Source: Candidatus Nitrotoga sp. AM1P (GTDB taxonomy: Bacteria; Pseudomonadota; Gammaproteobacteria; Burkholderiales; Gallionellaceae). Taken from it: DNA of 64,000 nt. Under the pieces are notes generated by a model. It did not search any database and was not told the origin of the DNA. It saw only the letters and a list, made by a program, of their open reading frames with translations. The stretch spans positions 1,736,001 through 1,800,000 of the forward strand of contig NZ_AP019547.1 in assembly GCF_013168275.1 (NCBI RefSeq), given 5' to 3'. The position numbers and the translations under genes were made by a program. This document shows, one piece after another, positions 53,097 through 61,922 of the stretch. Position 1 is the first letter of the stretch. Every line of letters starts with the position of its first letter.

Positions 53097-53721
53097 AGTT
53101 TTTCTGAACTGGGAGACGCGGCCAAGAAGGAACAGGTTTCACCAGGATCGATCCCTGAACGAAATTGAAACAGTCACGCCTTGGACTGAATTGGAAAAAG
53201 TGGCTGCGCCGTATTATCCGAGCAGCGGTGGGCGGGGTCGTCCGCCCATTGGCTTGGTTCGAATGCTCCGCATGTATGTTGTGCAGCAATGCTTTGGGTT
53301 ATCTGACGAAGGGGCAGAAGATGCGCTTTATGACAGTCAGGCCATCCGTCGCTTTGTCGGTGTTGATTTGAGCTGCGAAACAGCCTCGGATGCCACCACA
53401 CTCCTCAACTTCCGCCATTTACTGGAAACGCATCAATTGACTGAGTCGATCTTCAATACGATCAACGCCCATCTTGCCGAGAAAGGTCTGTTTCTTCAGG
53501 AAGGCACAATCGTCGATGCCACACTGATCGCAGCGGCGCCCTCAACCAAGAACAAGGACGGAAAGCGGAATGGTGAGATGCACCAGACCAGGAAAGGTAA
53601 CCAGTGGCATTTCGGCATGAAAGCGCACATCGGACTCCATTTTTCCAACTTACTCCGTAACACCGCAGGTCACTATAATAAAAAGTTCATGTACAACACA
53701 CCTATATTTGCATTGCAATAA
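53097..53721 (+). pseudogene. IS5-family transposase remnant
   Basis: The longest open part (53191-53721) encodes LEKVAAPYYPSSGGRGRPPI then GLVRMLRMYVVQQCFGLSDE, TLLNFRHLLETHQL, GTIVDATLIAAAPSTKN and MHQTRKGNQWHFGMKAHIG, the N-terminal half of an IS5-type (IS1182/IS1031-like) DDE transposase. The start (SFSELGDAAKKEQ, 53097) is in another frame from LNEIETVTPW, so an indel lies near 53130. Homology ends at KAHIG (about 53635), before the second catalytic Asp. Inactive. Confidence 0.8.
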
Positions 53722-54108
53722 ATGCTTTCAATCGTGTATTCTCACAAACAATTTGCTGTGCAAAGTTAGTTTAAACATTTTTTAATAAGTTATTATTTTT
53801 TCATGCTGGGTAGTTTGTAACTAACATTATGTAAATAACTACATGTACTCTGTGTGTATATTATTCTTAATAAAACCGAAACAAAATCCCGTGCAAGCAT
53901 TGGACTATGCCGAATACCATCAAATATTTTGCTGTTACTAAAAGGTGCGAACTTAAAAAGTAATAAAGTTACTAATAAGTATCTGTAAAGTAAAATCGCC
54001 GCCTACCTTTAGGCTTTTAAAATATTAAGCTGCGTTATAGCCTGAGTGTAAGTATTGAACCCATAATAATCAACTACTACCATGCCTGAATATATTGGAC
54101 CTAATGCC
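53722..54108. other. AT-rich region upstream of moaA
   Basis: About 390 bases of AT-rich DNA. A small hairpin GCCTA-cctt-TAGGC with TTTT (54003-54020) could be a weak terminator or leader hairpin. I see no molybdenum-cofactor riboswitch core and no gene. Confidence 0.4.
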
Positions 54109-55224
54109 ATGTCTAAAAAAATAATTCCAATTATAGATTATCGTCATTCCAAGACAGCTCCAGTCATCCCCACCGTTATAGAAGAGCCAAATGGGCTTAT
54201 CGGTGACGCGTTTGGACGCCCATTACAGGATTTGCGTATCTCACTCACAGATCGATGTAATTTTCGATGCGTATATTGCATGCCTATAGAATCATTCGGC
54301 AAAGATCATGTATTTATGCCACGGGCTTCAATGATGACTTTTGAAGAAATCACGCGTATAGCACAAATTTTCGTTAACCATGGCGTTCAGAAAATCCGTC
54401 TTACGGGTGGTGAGCCCCTATTGCGCAAACACGTGGAAAATTTAATCGAGATGCTTGCCAAGCTGAAAACATACGATGGCAGCGACTTGGACCTGACACT
54501 GACTACTAATGGCGCGTTACTCGGGAAAAAAGCTCAATCCCTGAAAGATGCAGGATTAAACCGGGTTACGGTCTCCCTAGATTCGCTGGATGATACCACT
54601 TTCAAGCGCATGAACGGCGTTGATTTTCCTGTATCGGATGTGCTGTGCAGTCTAGATGTCGCCCACTCAGTAGGCCTCGGCCCAATTAAGGTAAACATGG
54701 TTGTAAAAAGTGGTATGAACGACCAGGAAATCGTACCTATGGCACGCTATTTCAAAGACTCCCCCTTCATACTGCGATTCATCGAATACATGGATGTAGG
54801 GACTTCTAACCATTGGGAAATGGGCGAGGTGATTCCATCTGCCGAAGTAGTGCGACGAATTTCCGCCCACATGCCACTTGAAGAAATCGAACCAAACTAC
54901 ACCGGCGAAACTGCAGAGCGTTGGCGCTATCAGGATGGCGGGGGTGAAATCGGAGTGATCTCAAGCATCACTAAGACCTTCTGCCACGAATGCGTTCGTG
55001 CCAGGTTGTCAACCGAAGGCAAACTATATACCTGCCTCTTTGCAGAAAGTGGCCACGATTTGCGAGCACTGATGCAAAGCGGGAAAACAGATCAAGAAAT
55101 TTCTACTGCCCTTGCACACCTATGGCGGTTACGCGCGGATCGCTATTCAGAATTGCGAAGTGCAAACACCAAGAGCAAGACACAAACGGGCAAAAAGATT
55201 GAAATGTCTTATATTGGAGGATAG
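54109..55224 (+). CDS. moaA: GTP 3',8-cyclase MoaA
   Basis: 371 aa radical SAM enzyme for the first step of molybdopterin synthesis. The N-terminal cluster motif is CNFRCVYC (C50, C54, C57), followed by [11 protein letters not shown]. The C-terminal second cluster has [10 protein letters not shown] and KLYTCLF. The protein ends in the conserved Gly-Gly tail. The second cluster segment reads CVRARL where most MoaA have CNRIRL. ATG 54109 gives the usual N-terminus; ATG 54082 would add nine residues. It is followed by a 44-codon ORF and moeA. Confidence 0.93.
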   Translation: MSKKIIPIIDYRHSKTAPVIPTVIEEPNGLIGDAFGRPLQDLRISLTDRCNFRCVYCMPIESFGKDHVFMPRASMMTFEEITRIAQIFVNHGVQKIRLTGGEPLLRKHVENLIEMLAKLKTYDGSDLDLTLTTNGALLGKKAQSLKDAGLNRVTVSLDSLDDTTFKRMNGVDFPVSDVLCSLDVAHSVGLGPIKVNMVVKSGMNDQEIVPMARYFKDSPFILRFIEYMDVGTSNHWEMGEVIPSAEVVRRISAHMPLEEIEPNYTGETAERWRYQDGGGEIGVISSITKTFCHECVRARLSTEGKLYTCLFAESGHDLRALMQSGKTDQEISTALAHLWRLRADRYSELRSANTKSKTQTGKKIEMSYIGG

Positions 55225-55225
55225 T

Positions 55226-55360
55226 TTGCAAGTACGCATCTGTCTGCCAGATGCGTCAAAACCGCTCATCCAGACAGCACTTCCCATAGCAAGCGGAACT
55301 CAAAATCAGTCTGGTAATGATGTTGTAATCTTCAACGCTTTATCCGGCCGCCAAACTTAG
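55226..55360 (+). CDS. Possible 44-aa protein between moaA and moeA
   Basis: TTG 55226, 5 bases after GGAGG, starts a 44-codon frame (QVRICLPDASKPLIQTALPI...NALSGRQT). It begins one base after the moaA stop and ends 13 bases before moeA. The RBS placement and tight packing support translation, but I know no such family. It might be a degraded molybdenum-cofactor gene. Confidence 0.35.
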   Translation: MQVRICLPDASKPLIQTALPIASGTQNQSGNDVVIFNALSGRQT

Positions 55361-55373
55361 CAAAGGACACTTC

Positions 55374-56624
55374 ATGGAATCTAAGTTTTTGTCCACCCTG
55401 GAAACAATGGGTGATTATGACCCCAACTCAATGCCAGTGGAACAAGCACGCCAGCTTATCCAACAGTTTCTCGCGCCACTCGCGGAGAGTGAATCGATCA
55501 ACGTGAGCGATGCATTGCATCGCACGTTGGCAGCAGACATACTTTCCCCTATGAATGTGCCGCCACACAACTACTCAGCAATGGATGGTTACGCTGTGCG
55601 CAGTAACGACTTAACAACTGCTCCTAGCAAACTCGCCATTATCGGCAGTGCCTATGCTGGACGCATGTTTGAGGGTCATGTTGCTGCAGGCGAATGTGTA
55701 CGCATTATGACTGGCGCCCTCATTCCTGAAGGTTGTGATAGCGTGGTGATGCAAGAGCACGTTCAGGTCGCCGGATCCTTTATTGAAATAGGGGAAGGGC
55801 ACCTCCGTGGTCAGAACATTCGCTTAGTCGGGGAAGATATTACGCAGGGTGCTACGGTGCTGACTCGCGGACAGATCATTCGCCCCGCCGAGATGGGCCT
55901 GCTGGCTTCGCTTGGTTTAAGTGATGTTAAAGTTTATCGCAAACTAAAAGTTGCGCTACTTTCAACCGGTGACGAATTGCAGCAACCGGGAACACCATTG
56001 GCTCCTGGTCAAATTTATAACAGTAATCGCTATTCCCTGTTAGGCATGTTGGGCGAACTAGGCGTGGAAATTATCGACATGGGTACCATTCGTGACGACA
56101 AAGCCAGTCTCAAAGTCGCCTTGCTAGACGCTGCAGCGCGGGCTGATGTCATTATAACCAGCGGCGGAGTTTCAGTAGGTGAGGCTGACTATATCAAGCA
56201 ACTGTTAGCGGAAATTGGCGAGGTTGTGTTCTGGAAAATAGCCATGAAACCAGGCAAGCCACTTGCTTATGGCAAGATCGGGACTTGTCATTTTTTTGGA
56301 TTACCAGGTAACCCCGTTGCAGTCATGGTAACTTTCCAGCAGTTCGTTCGCGACGCTTTACGGGTACTTATGGGGCAACAACCCAAACTAATCCTTGAAT
56401 TCCAGGCTACCTGCATCAGCCCTATCCGAAAAGTTCCCGGACGCACAGAGTTTCAGCGCGGCATTCTCAGTCAAGATAAAAACGGCGGATGGATAGTACA
56501 TACAACGGGTGCTCAATGCTCCGGCATTCTCAGCTCAATGAGCAAAGCCAATTGTTTCATTGTGTTACCTGTATCACAGGGAAACATTGAAGCAGGTTGT
56601 GCTGTTCGAGTACAACCATTTTAA
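55374..56624 (+). CDS. moeA: Molybdopterin molybdenumtransferase MoeA
   Basis: 416 aa. It inserts molybdate into adenylylated molybdopterin. Blocks: VPPHNYSAMDGYAVRSND, IMTGALIPEGCDSVVMQE, LLSTGDELQQPGTPLAPGQI, ITSGGVSVGEADY, KIAMKPGKPLAYG and FFGLPGNPVAVMVTF are all conserved. RBS AAAGGA. It belongs with moaA and the mod genes. Confidence 0.94.
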   Translation: MESKFLSTLETMGDYDPNSMPVEQARQLIQQFLAPLAESESINVSDALHRTLAADILSPMNVPPHNYSAMDGYAVRSNDLTTAPSKLAIIGSAYAGRMFEGHVAAGECVRIMTGALIPEGCDSVVMQEHVQVAGSFIEIGEGHLRGQNIRLVGEDITQGATVLTRGQIIRPAEMGLLASLGLSDVKVYRKLKVALLSTGDELQQPGTPLAPGQIYNSNRYSLLGMLGELGVEIIDMGTIRDDKASLKVALLDAAARADVIITSGGVSVGEADYIKQLLAEIGEVVFWKIAMKPGKPLAYGKIGTCHFFGLPGNPVAVMVTFQQFVRDALRVLMGQQPKLILEFQATCISPIRKVPGRTEFQRGILSQDKNGGWIVHTTGAQCSGILSSMSKANCFIVLPVSQGNIEAGCAVRVQPF

Positions 56625-56829
56625 CTATACCAAGGCACGGTCCGAGCATGTAAACTAAGCCATTCTGCAAAAACTTTGTAGATGCAAATTACCTGTTACG
56701 GATATTTTTTTCATAACCAAACTATTTCATATTATGAAAATACTCTCCTGATAAATTCTTGGGAATATTAAAAAAGCCAGTAAATCCCGCTAGAAATATT
56801 TGAAGCTCTTTAGCCTATAGAAGATAAAT

Positions 56830-57498
56830 ATGCAAAATGAAACTGATGAATCCATAATCATAGCAACAATGGACAATGATTTAGAGGGAATAAAGAACGC
56901 AATTAAACTTGGCGGGGATATAAACATTCAAGATTTTTTTGGAAAAACGGCGTTGCACTATGTGGAAAGTGTAGAGGCGGCACAACTGTTGGTTGACAAC
57001 GGAGCTGATCCAAACATCGTTGATTATAATAATCGTCCACCCATATTCGATGTTAACGATCCCGAACTTGCAATATTTTTAATCGATCACGGTGCCGACG
57101 CTAAATTTCAAGATAAAGATGGCTTAACCGCCTTGTATATATGGGTGGACTTCCCTAAAGTGGCTAAACGTTTATTAGTTGCAGGGGCCAGCCCCAATGT
57201 CCAACTTGAAACAGGAAGTATGATTATTAAAAAAGGAAATACCGTTTTGCATAAGGTGGGAAATCTGGAATCTGCCCAGCTTTTAATTGAATATGGTGCG
57301 AATATCACAATTAAAAATATTGAAAGAGCAACCGCCGACCAAACAACAAAGGGTGAAATACAACGCTATCTTAAATCTGTGCGTGAACAAAATAGCTTGT
57401 TACCAATCGATGCTCAGCTAAAATTTAGTGAGCCTATATCGAATAATACCGACAGCCGACTAATTGGAGATACAACCGTTTATCACAGTAAGCCTTGA
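56830..57498 (+). CDS. Ankyrin-repeat protein
   Basis: 222 aa, no signal peptide. About four ankyrin repeats of ~30-33 residues run through residues 10-175 (DFFGKTALHYVESVEAAQLL, LVDNGADPNIVDYNNR, LIDHGADAKFQDKDGLTALY, LLIEYGANITIKN). The last ~45 residues are unrelated. It is a protein-binding scaffold with unknown partner. It is AT-richer than its neighbours and interrupts the molybdenum block, so it may be a recent arrival. Confidence 0.85.
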   Translation: MQNETDESIIIATMDNDLEGIKNAIKLGGDINIQDFFGKTALHYVESVEAAQLLVDNGADPNIVDYNNRPPIFDVNDPELAIFLIDHGADAKFQDKDGLTALYIWVDFPKVAKRLLVAGASPNVQLETGSMIIKKGNTVLHKVGNLESAQLLIEYGANITIKNIERATADQTTKGEIQRYLKSVREQNSLLPIDAQLKFSEPISNNTDSRLIGDTTVYHSKP

Positions 57499-57629
57499 TA
57501 TTTAAATTAATTTTTTTCAATTAGCAGTTATAGCAATGGGTAACGCGCGCGGGTTACAATAAAACACAAAATTCCTCCGCGCAAAATAGACATTCTGTCC
57601 TTCTAAGTTTCAACACATCTGGTTCATCG

Positions 57630-58700
57630 TTACTCTGCCAACGCAACCGTCTTGATCATGGCATACACGACAAGTCCTTTACGTAAGTCGAGTCGATCAC
57701 GTGACCATGCAGTGATTTCAGCGAACAGATTTTGCCCTTCACTTAACCGTAAACCCAGCAGCACATGCCCCTCACGAGCGGGGTCTATACGCTGCACGGT
57801 CACGGGCAATACATTCAACAGACTGGTGTTCTCCGGTTTCGTGAGCGCGATTCCAACATCCTTCGCAAGAATACGCAAACGTTGTGACTTGCCAACGCTG
57901 TCTGAATAAATAGGGGTGCTCAACCAAAAACAATCCTGGCCAACATAAAAAGACGTTAACCCATGCTCTTTCTGCCCCAGCTGGCCCTTGATAACTGACA
58001 CCACACCATCATCGTGAAACAGCGGGGAATCCGACCGAGATAAGGTGTGTTTAAGCGTTTCAACGCGATCAATGCGTCCATCCCGTAGAAACACCACCCG
58101 GTTTGCAAGACGCTCTACTTCGGCGGGCGCATGGGTAACATAGACAATCGGTACATCCGCTTCTTCAACCAGGCGCTCGAGATAGGGGAGAATCTCACGC
58201 TTGGTTTGCGTGTCGAGCGCCGAAAGGGGCTCATCCATCAAGAGCAGGCGCGGACTGGTCAACAGCGCACGCCCCAACGCAACACGCTGACGCTCTCCAC
58301 CGGAAAGTTTATTAATATTACGCTCAATAATATTTTCGATGCCCAACATACGAACCACTTCATCCAGATGGAGTTTACGCTCCGCAATTGGTGTGCGTTT
58401 GTAACCGTAGAGGAGATTTTCGCGTACAGACAGATGGGGTAATAAACTGGCCTCTTGAAAAACCATGGCGATCCGTCGCCGATGCAATGGAACCCAGTGG
58501 CGTCCATTCAGCCAAACTTCATGACGAAAGCTGACGCGCGCGTCGTTCGGACGCTCCAGACCGGCAATCAGTCGCAGCAATGTCGTCTTACCCGAGCCGG
58601 AACGTCCAAACAGAACGGTGACACCTTCCGCTGGCCAATCAACGTCGACATCAAAAATAAAATTTGAATGGGTAATTCGGGCACGTACCGACAAGGTCAT
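57630..58700 (-). CDS. modC: Molybdate ABC transporter ATP-binding protein
   Basis: 356 aa. Walker A GRSGSGKTT, signature LSGGERQRVALGRAL, Walker B LLMDEPLSALD, and switch His in YVTHAP. The C-terminal ~70 residues form a TOBE/mop molybdate-binding domain (NVLPVTVQRIDPAREGHVLL) that allows trans-inhibition. It overlaps modB by 4 bases (ATGA). It powers ModB, but the binding protein ModA is truncated here. Confidence 0.93.
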   Translation of the reverse strand: MTLSVRARITHSNFIFDVDVDWPAEGVTVLFGRSGSGKTTLLRLIAGLERPNDARVSFRHEVWLNGRHWVPLHRRRIAMVFQEASLLPHLSVRENLLYGYKRTPIAERKLHLDEVVRMLGIENIIERNINKLSGGERQRVALGRALLTSPRLLLMDEPLSALDTQTKREILPYLERLVEEADVPIVYVTHAPAEVERLANRVVFLRDGRIDRVETLKHTLSRSDSPLFHDDGVVSVIKGQLGQKEHGLTSFYVGQDCFWLSTPIYSDSVGKSQRLRILAKDVGIALTKPENTSLLNVLPVTVQRIDPAREGHVLLGLRLSEGQNLFAEITAWSRDRLDLRKGLVVYAMIKTVALAE

Positions 58701-59422
58701 GGTTTTACCATCTCAAAACCTCGATTAAACCGGTACACCACAAACAGCACGATAAATGCGAAGATCAATAGCATCAGACTCAGTCTTCCCGCAGCGGCAT
58801 ACTGCATGCCCTCAGTATAGCCATAGATTGTGGTTGATAAGACGTGGGTCACGCCCGGAATATTGCCGCCCACCATCAGGATGACCCCGAACTCGCCCAT
58901 GGTGTGAGCGAAAGTGAGCGTCATGGCGACGATAAAGCCCCCTTTGGTCATCGGTAAAATGACGCTAATGAAACGATCTATTAGACCAGCCCCCAGCGAA
59001 GCCGCCACCTCGATCGGGCGTCGCCCCAGATTAGTGAAGGCTTGCTGCAAGGGTTGTACGGCAAATGGCATGGAATACAATATTGAGCCGATCAATATGC
59101 CCTCAAAAGTAAAGGCAAGATGATGGAGCCCCATATCCTCTAACGCTCCGCCGATGAAGCCGCGCGGGCCAAGCGTGATCAAGAGATAAAATCCAAGCAC
59201 GGTGGGTGGTAATACCAGCGGCAAGGCAACCACAGCCTGCACGGCGGTTCGATAGGTAGAACGCCCGCTAGCCAACCACCACGCAATCGGCGTGGCAATC
59301 ACCATTAAAATTAAGGTGGTGTATAGACAAAGCCGGAGCGTAAGCCAGATTGCCGTCCAATCCTCTGCACTCAAACTCAAGCTTTGTCTTAAGTATTCCA
59401 ATATCAGTACTCCAACATCCAT
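58697..59422 (-). CDS. modB: Molybdate ABC transporter permease
   Basis: 241 aa with five to six transmembrane helices. The EAA-type loop for ModC contact is present (RRPIEVAASLGAGLIDRF), with VVALPLVLPPTVLGFYLL and the end TIYGYTEGMQYAAAGRLSLML typical of ModB. It starts 11 bases after the modA remnant stop and overlaps modC. Confidence 0.92.
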   Translation of the reverse strand: MDVGVLILEYLRQSLSLSAEDWTAIWLTLRLCLYTTLILMVIATPIAWWLASGRSTYRTAVQAVVALPLVLPPTVLGFYLLITLGPRGFIGGALEDMGLHHLAFTFEGILIGSILYSMPFAVQPLQQAFTNLGRRPIEVAASLGAGLIDRFISVILPMTKGGFIVAMTLTFAHTMGEFGVILMVGGNIPGVTHVLSTTIYGYTEGMQYAAAGRLSLMLLIFAFIVLFVVYRFNRGFEMVKP

Positions 59423-59433
59423 TTTCCAATCTG

Positions 59434-59580
59434 TTATTTTTTAGGCACCACAAAACCATAGCTTTCCACGATTTTGCGCGATTCGGGCGTCTGGAAGTAA
59501 GCCGCAAATTGCCGTGCCAGCGCACTGTCCTTCGCTCGTTTGGTGATTACGAAGGCTTGGGCCAATGGTTCATGAAACAT
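59434..59580 (-). pseudogene. modA: modA remnant (last ~48 codons)
   Basis: The frame reads EPLAQAFVITKRAKDSALAR then QFAAYFQTPESRKIVESYGF and VVPKK, the C-terminus of a molybdate-binding ModA. An intact ModA has about 250 residues with a signal peptide; all of that is gone. It lies just before modB and just after a ModE-type operator, so an internal deletion joined the promoter region to the gene's end. Confidence 0.85.
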
Positions 59581-59606
59581 GAAAATAGACTAAGGTATAT
59601 AACGAT
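59579..59606. promoter_or_regulatory. Probable ModE operator
   Basis: On the plus strand ATGAAAATAGA-ctaagg-TATATAACGAT. The right half matches the ModE half-site TATATAACGAT exactly; the left half matches 6 of 11, at the canonical 6-base spacing. It lies between modE and the modA remnant. The left half overlaps the first bases of the modA remnant, near the deletion joint. Confidence 0.6.
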
Positions 59607-59641
59607 AGTTAAAAAAATTGCGCAACAACGGTTATTTTTTA

Positions 59642-60451
59642 TTAGTCCACACCAACAATAATGTGCGACGCCTTGATCAAGGCGCATGCACAGCTACCCA
59701 CGGTAAGCGCAAGCATTTTGTGCGACTCATTGGTGATAATCGCAGCAAGCGTAACACCTTTACCCAGATCAAGCAGTACCTCGGTATTTACCGAACCTTC
59801 CTCAATATGACTAATCACCCCACACAAACGGTTACGCGCTGATGTTTTGATCTTTTCGTCCGCCGGGGTCAGAACTATCCATGACGCCTTAATCAAAGCA
59901 TACACGACCTTGCCTGGTACAAGATCAAGTGAGCGTACACTATCCTGAGTAACAATGGCGTACAGGGCTTCACCACTGGCAAGCTTCAACGTCACCTCCG
60001 CATTTACTACACTCTGTTGCACGCTTTCAACAATTCCCATGAAAGCATTGCGTGCACTCGTTTTCACTTCTATCCTTTTCAGAAGCTGAAAACTATTACC
60101 CAGCGTTACATCTTCATCAAGCGCTGCGAAAAATTGGGTTTGCAAAGCAGCGATGCGTCCCATTTCATTTACCAAACGCTGCCCCACTTCCGTTAGCTCT
60201 GCCCTGCCGCCACCACGACCTCCTTGCCGAGCCACTACAAGAGGTACGCCAGCAAGATTATTCATGGCTTCAACTGCTTCCCAAGCACCCTTGTAGGTCA
60301 TCCCGACTGTCTTTGCGGCGCCATTAATCGAATTTGCCTGACCAATCGCAGCCAGTAATTCAAGTCTTCGTGCGGAAACCTTGCCACCGTCAAAGTCGAG
60401 CGACAAGGGGGCACTAAAACTACCAATTTGTTTTTTAGGTGGCATAGTCAT
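59642..60451 (-). CDS. modE: Molybdate-responsive regulator ModE with two TOBE domains
   Basis: 269 aa. An N-terminal LysR-like winged helix (residues 20-110; SARRLELLAAIGQANSINGA, MTYKGAWEAVEAMNN, GRGGGRAELTEVGQRL) is followed by two mop/TOBE domains (about 128-195 and 200-267; SARNAFMGIVESV and SARNRLCGVISHI). With molybdate bound, it represses transport genes. It stands directly upstream of modA'BC on the same strand. Confidence 0.93.
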   Translation of the reverse strand: MTMPPKKQIGSFSAPLSLDFDGGKVSARRLELLAAIGQANSINGAAKTVGMTYKGAWEAVEAMNNLAGVPLVVARQGGRGGGRAELTEVGQRLVNEMGRIAALQTQFFAALDEDVTLGNSFQLLKRIEVKTSARNAFMGIVESVQQSVVNAEVTLKLASGEALYAIVTQDSVRSLDLVPGKVVYALIKASWIVLTPADEKIKTSARNRLCGVISHIEEGSVNTEVLLDLGKGVTLAAIITNESHKMLALTVGSCACALIKASHIIVGVD

Positions 60452-60564
60452 GAAAATAACGCTACTAAATTACAGGCTGTAAAAAACATTATTTACAAAA
60501 CAACACAATATATTGATTAATAAGCACCGATCTACACCATCAATAACTAAACTTAGTCCCTTAT

Positions 60565-61512
60565 CTAATGAAGAACCACAAAAGGTTTGAATCCCAAGCG
60601 CGGTTGCAACCTTTCTGCGATAGCGCGTGCCTCATCCTGTGTAGCATAGGGGCCAATGTGCACGCGCACCATATCATCATCCTTCTGGTACAGCTCGACG
60701 CGTTTGCCACCACCTTCGAATTCAATATTCATACGTCCGAGAAAACTCTCTGCACCCTGCTGTGACCGAAAGGCACCCAATTGCAAATACACATTACCCA
60801 TCGCTGCCGGTTCGCTTGAAACAGACATTGCAGTTGTTGGCTTCAAGGGGGTAACAACTACTGAATCCGTTATTTCTATAGGCTGGACATTGCTGTCTGC
60901 CACCAAGCTTTCTACCTCCACCACTACTTCAGCACTGCCATTATCTACAATACCAAGCTTATAAGCAGCGACATATGAAAGATCAATGATGCGCTCACGC
61001 AGAAATGGACCTCGGTCATTTACACGTACCACTACCGATTTTTTGTTGCTAAGATTAGTTACGCGCGCATAACTGGGTACAGGTAATGTAGGATGAGCGG
61101 CAGTCATGCCATACATGTCATATATTTCGCCGCTAGCAGTGCGCTTGCCGTGAAATTTCTTACCATACCAGGAAGCAATACCTCGCTCTTTAAACCTACC
61201 AGGCGTAGTTAAAGGCGTGTACGTCTTTCCTAAAGCGGTATATTGGCTGTTAGCAAAACGGTGTAACGGCTCAGCACGCGGAACTGCATTCGGGATGGTA
61301 TCCAGATTAGCGGGCACATCGGCACCAGGACTATCACCTTCCAAATAACCGCCACGCTTGGATTGGGCAATCGGAGTAGTTGGGGTAGCTTGTGCTTCGA
61401 TTACGGGAGCGGGTGTACTGCGCATTTCATCCTTGCGTGGCGGTACGCTGCCACATGCGGTGAGGATGATTACTGCAAAAAATATCAGTCCAGTTTGTAT
61501 ATTCACTTGCAC
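60565..61512 (-). CDS. rlpA: Septal ring lytic transglycosylase RlpA
   Basis: 315 aa lipoprotein (lipobox ILTACG, Cys about 20). The DPBB domain (about 125-215) has GIASWYGKKFHGKRTASGE, VPSYARVTNL and VRVNDRGPFLRERIIDLSY with the catalytic Asp. The C-terminal SPOR domain (about 240-312; YLQLGAFRSQQGAESFLGRM) binds denuded septal peptidoglycan. The start is GTG, at 61512 or more likely 61506 given AGGGGG. It lies in the rodA/mrdA cell-wall cluster. Confidence 0.92.
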   Translation of the reverse strand: MQVNIQTGLIFFAVIILTACGSVPPRKDEMRSTPAPVIEAQATPTTPIAQSKRGGYLEGDSPGADVPANLDTIPNAVPRAEPLHRFANSQYTALGKTYTPLTTPGRFKERGIASWYGKKFHGKRTASGEIYDMYGMTAAHPTLPVPSYARVTNLSNKKSVVVRVNDRGPFLRERIIDLSYVAAYKLGIVDNGSAEVVVEVESLVADSNVQPIEITDSVVVTPLKPTTAMSVSSEPAAMGNVYLQLGAFRSQQGAESFLGRMNIEFEGGGKRVELYQKDDDMVRVHIGPYATQDEARAIAERLQPRLGFKPFVVLH

Positions 61513-61548
61513 AACCCCCTATTTATGATTCCATTATTAAACACATTC

Positions 61549-61836
61549 CTATTTGATACAGGAGAGAATTGAATATAAGTATAGCGTAATCCGTCCAAAT
61601 CTATTCAACCTCAGATTGAGGTAAGTTGTAAAAAATGGGGCCGAAATTGTGCAGACAATTACCCACGAACCGTAAGGGAAATTATTGAGACACCGGTAAA
61701 AAACATCTGAGGTACGCTCAAAAATGCGCGGGTTCATCATCAGCGCTACCGCACCCGAGCGTAGGCAGTACAACAGATTACTCAGCGCGTCGAGATCTTT
61801 TTTAACCGGCAGCGGAAACAGGCCCGCCTTGGCTAG
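61549..61836 (-). pseudogene. Unidentified coding remnant between rodA and rlpA
   Basis: A 95-codon frame on the minus strand without a good start codon reads LAKAGLFPLPVKKDLDALSN then LLYCLRSGAVALMMNPRIFE and RTSDVFYRCLNNFPYGSW. It looks protein-coding but I do not recognise it. It fills a 410-base gap (61513-61922) where related genomes often carry mltB, though this does not look like MltB. It may be the 3' end of a foreign or decayed gene. Confidence 0.28.
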
Positions 61837-61922
61837 TTATCACCTGTTGCTTTCACGCAGCAATATTATGAAAATCAGCTCGCTACTTAACGCGTTGGAC
61901 GCCCTATTGCCAGCCAATCTCA

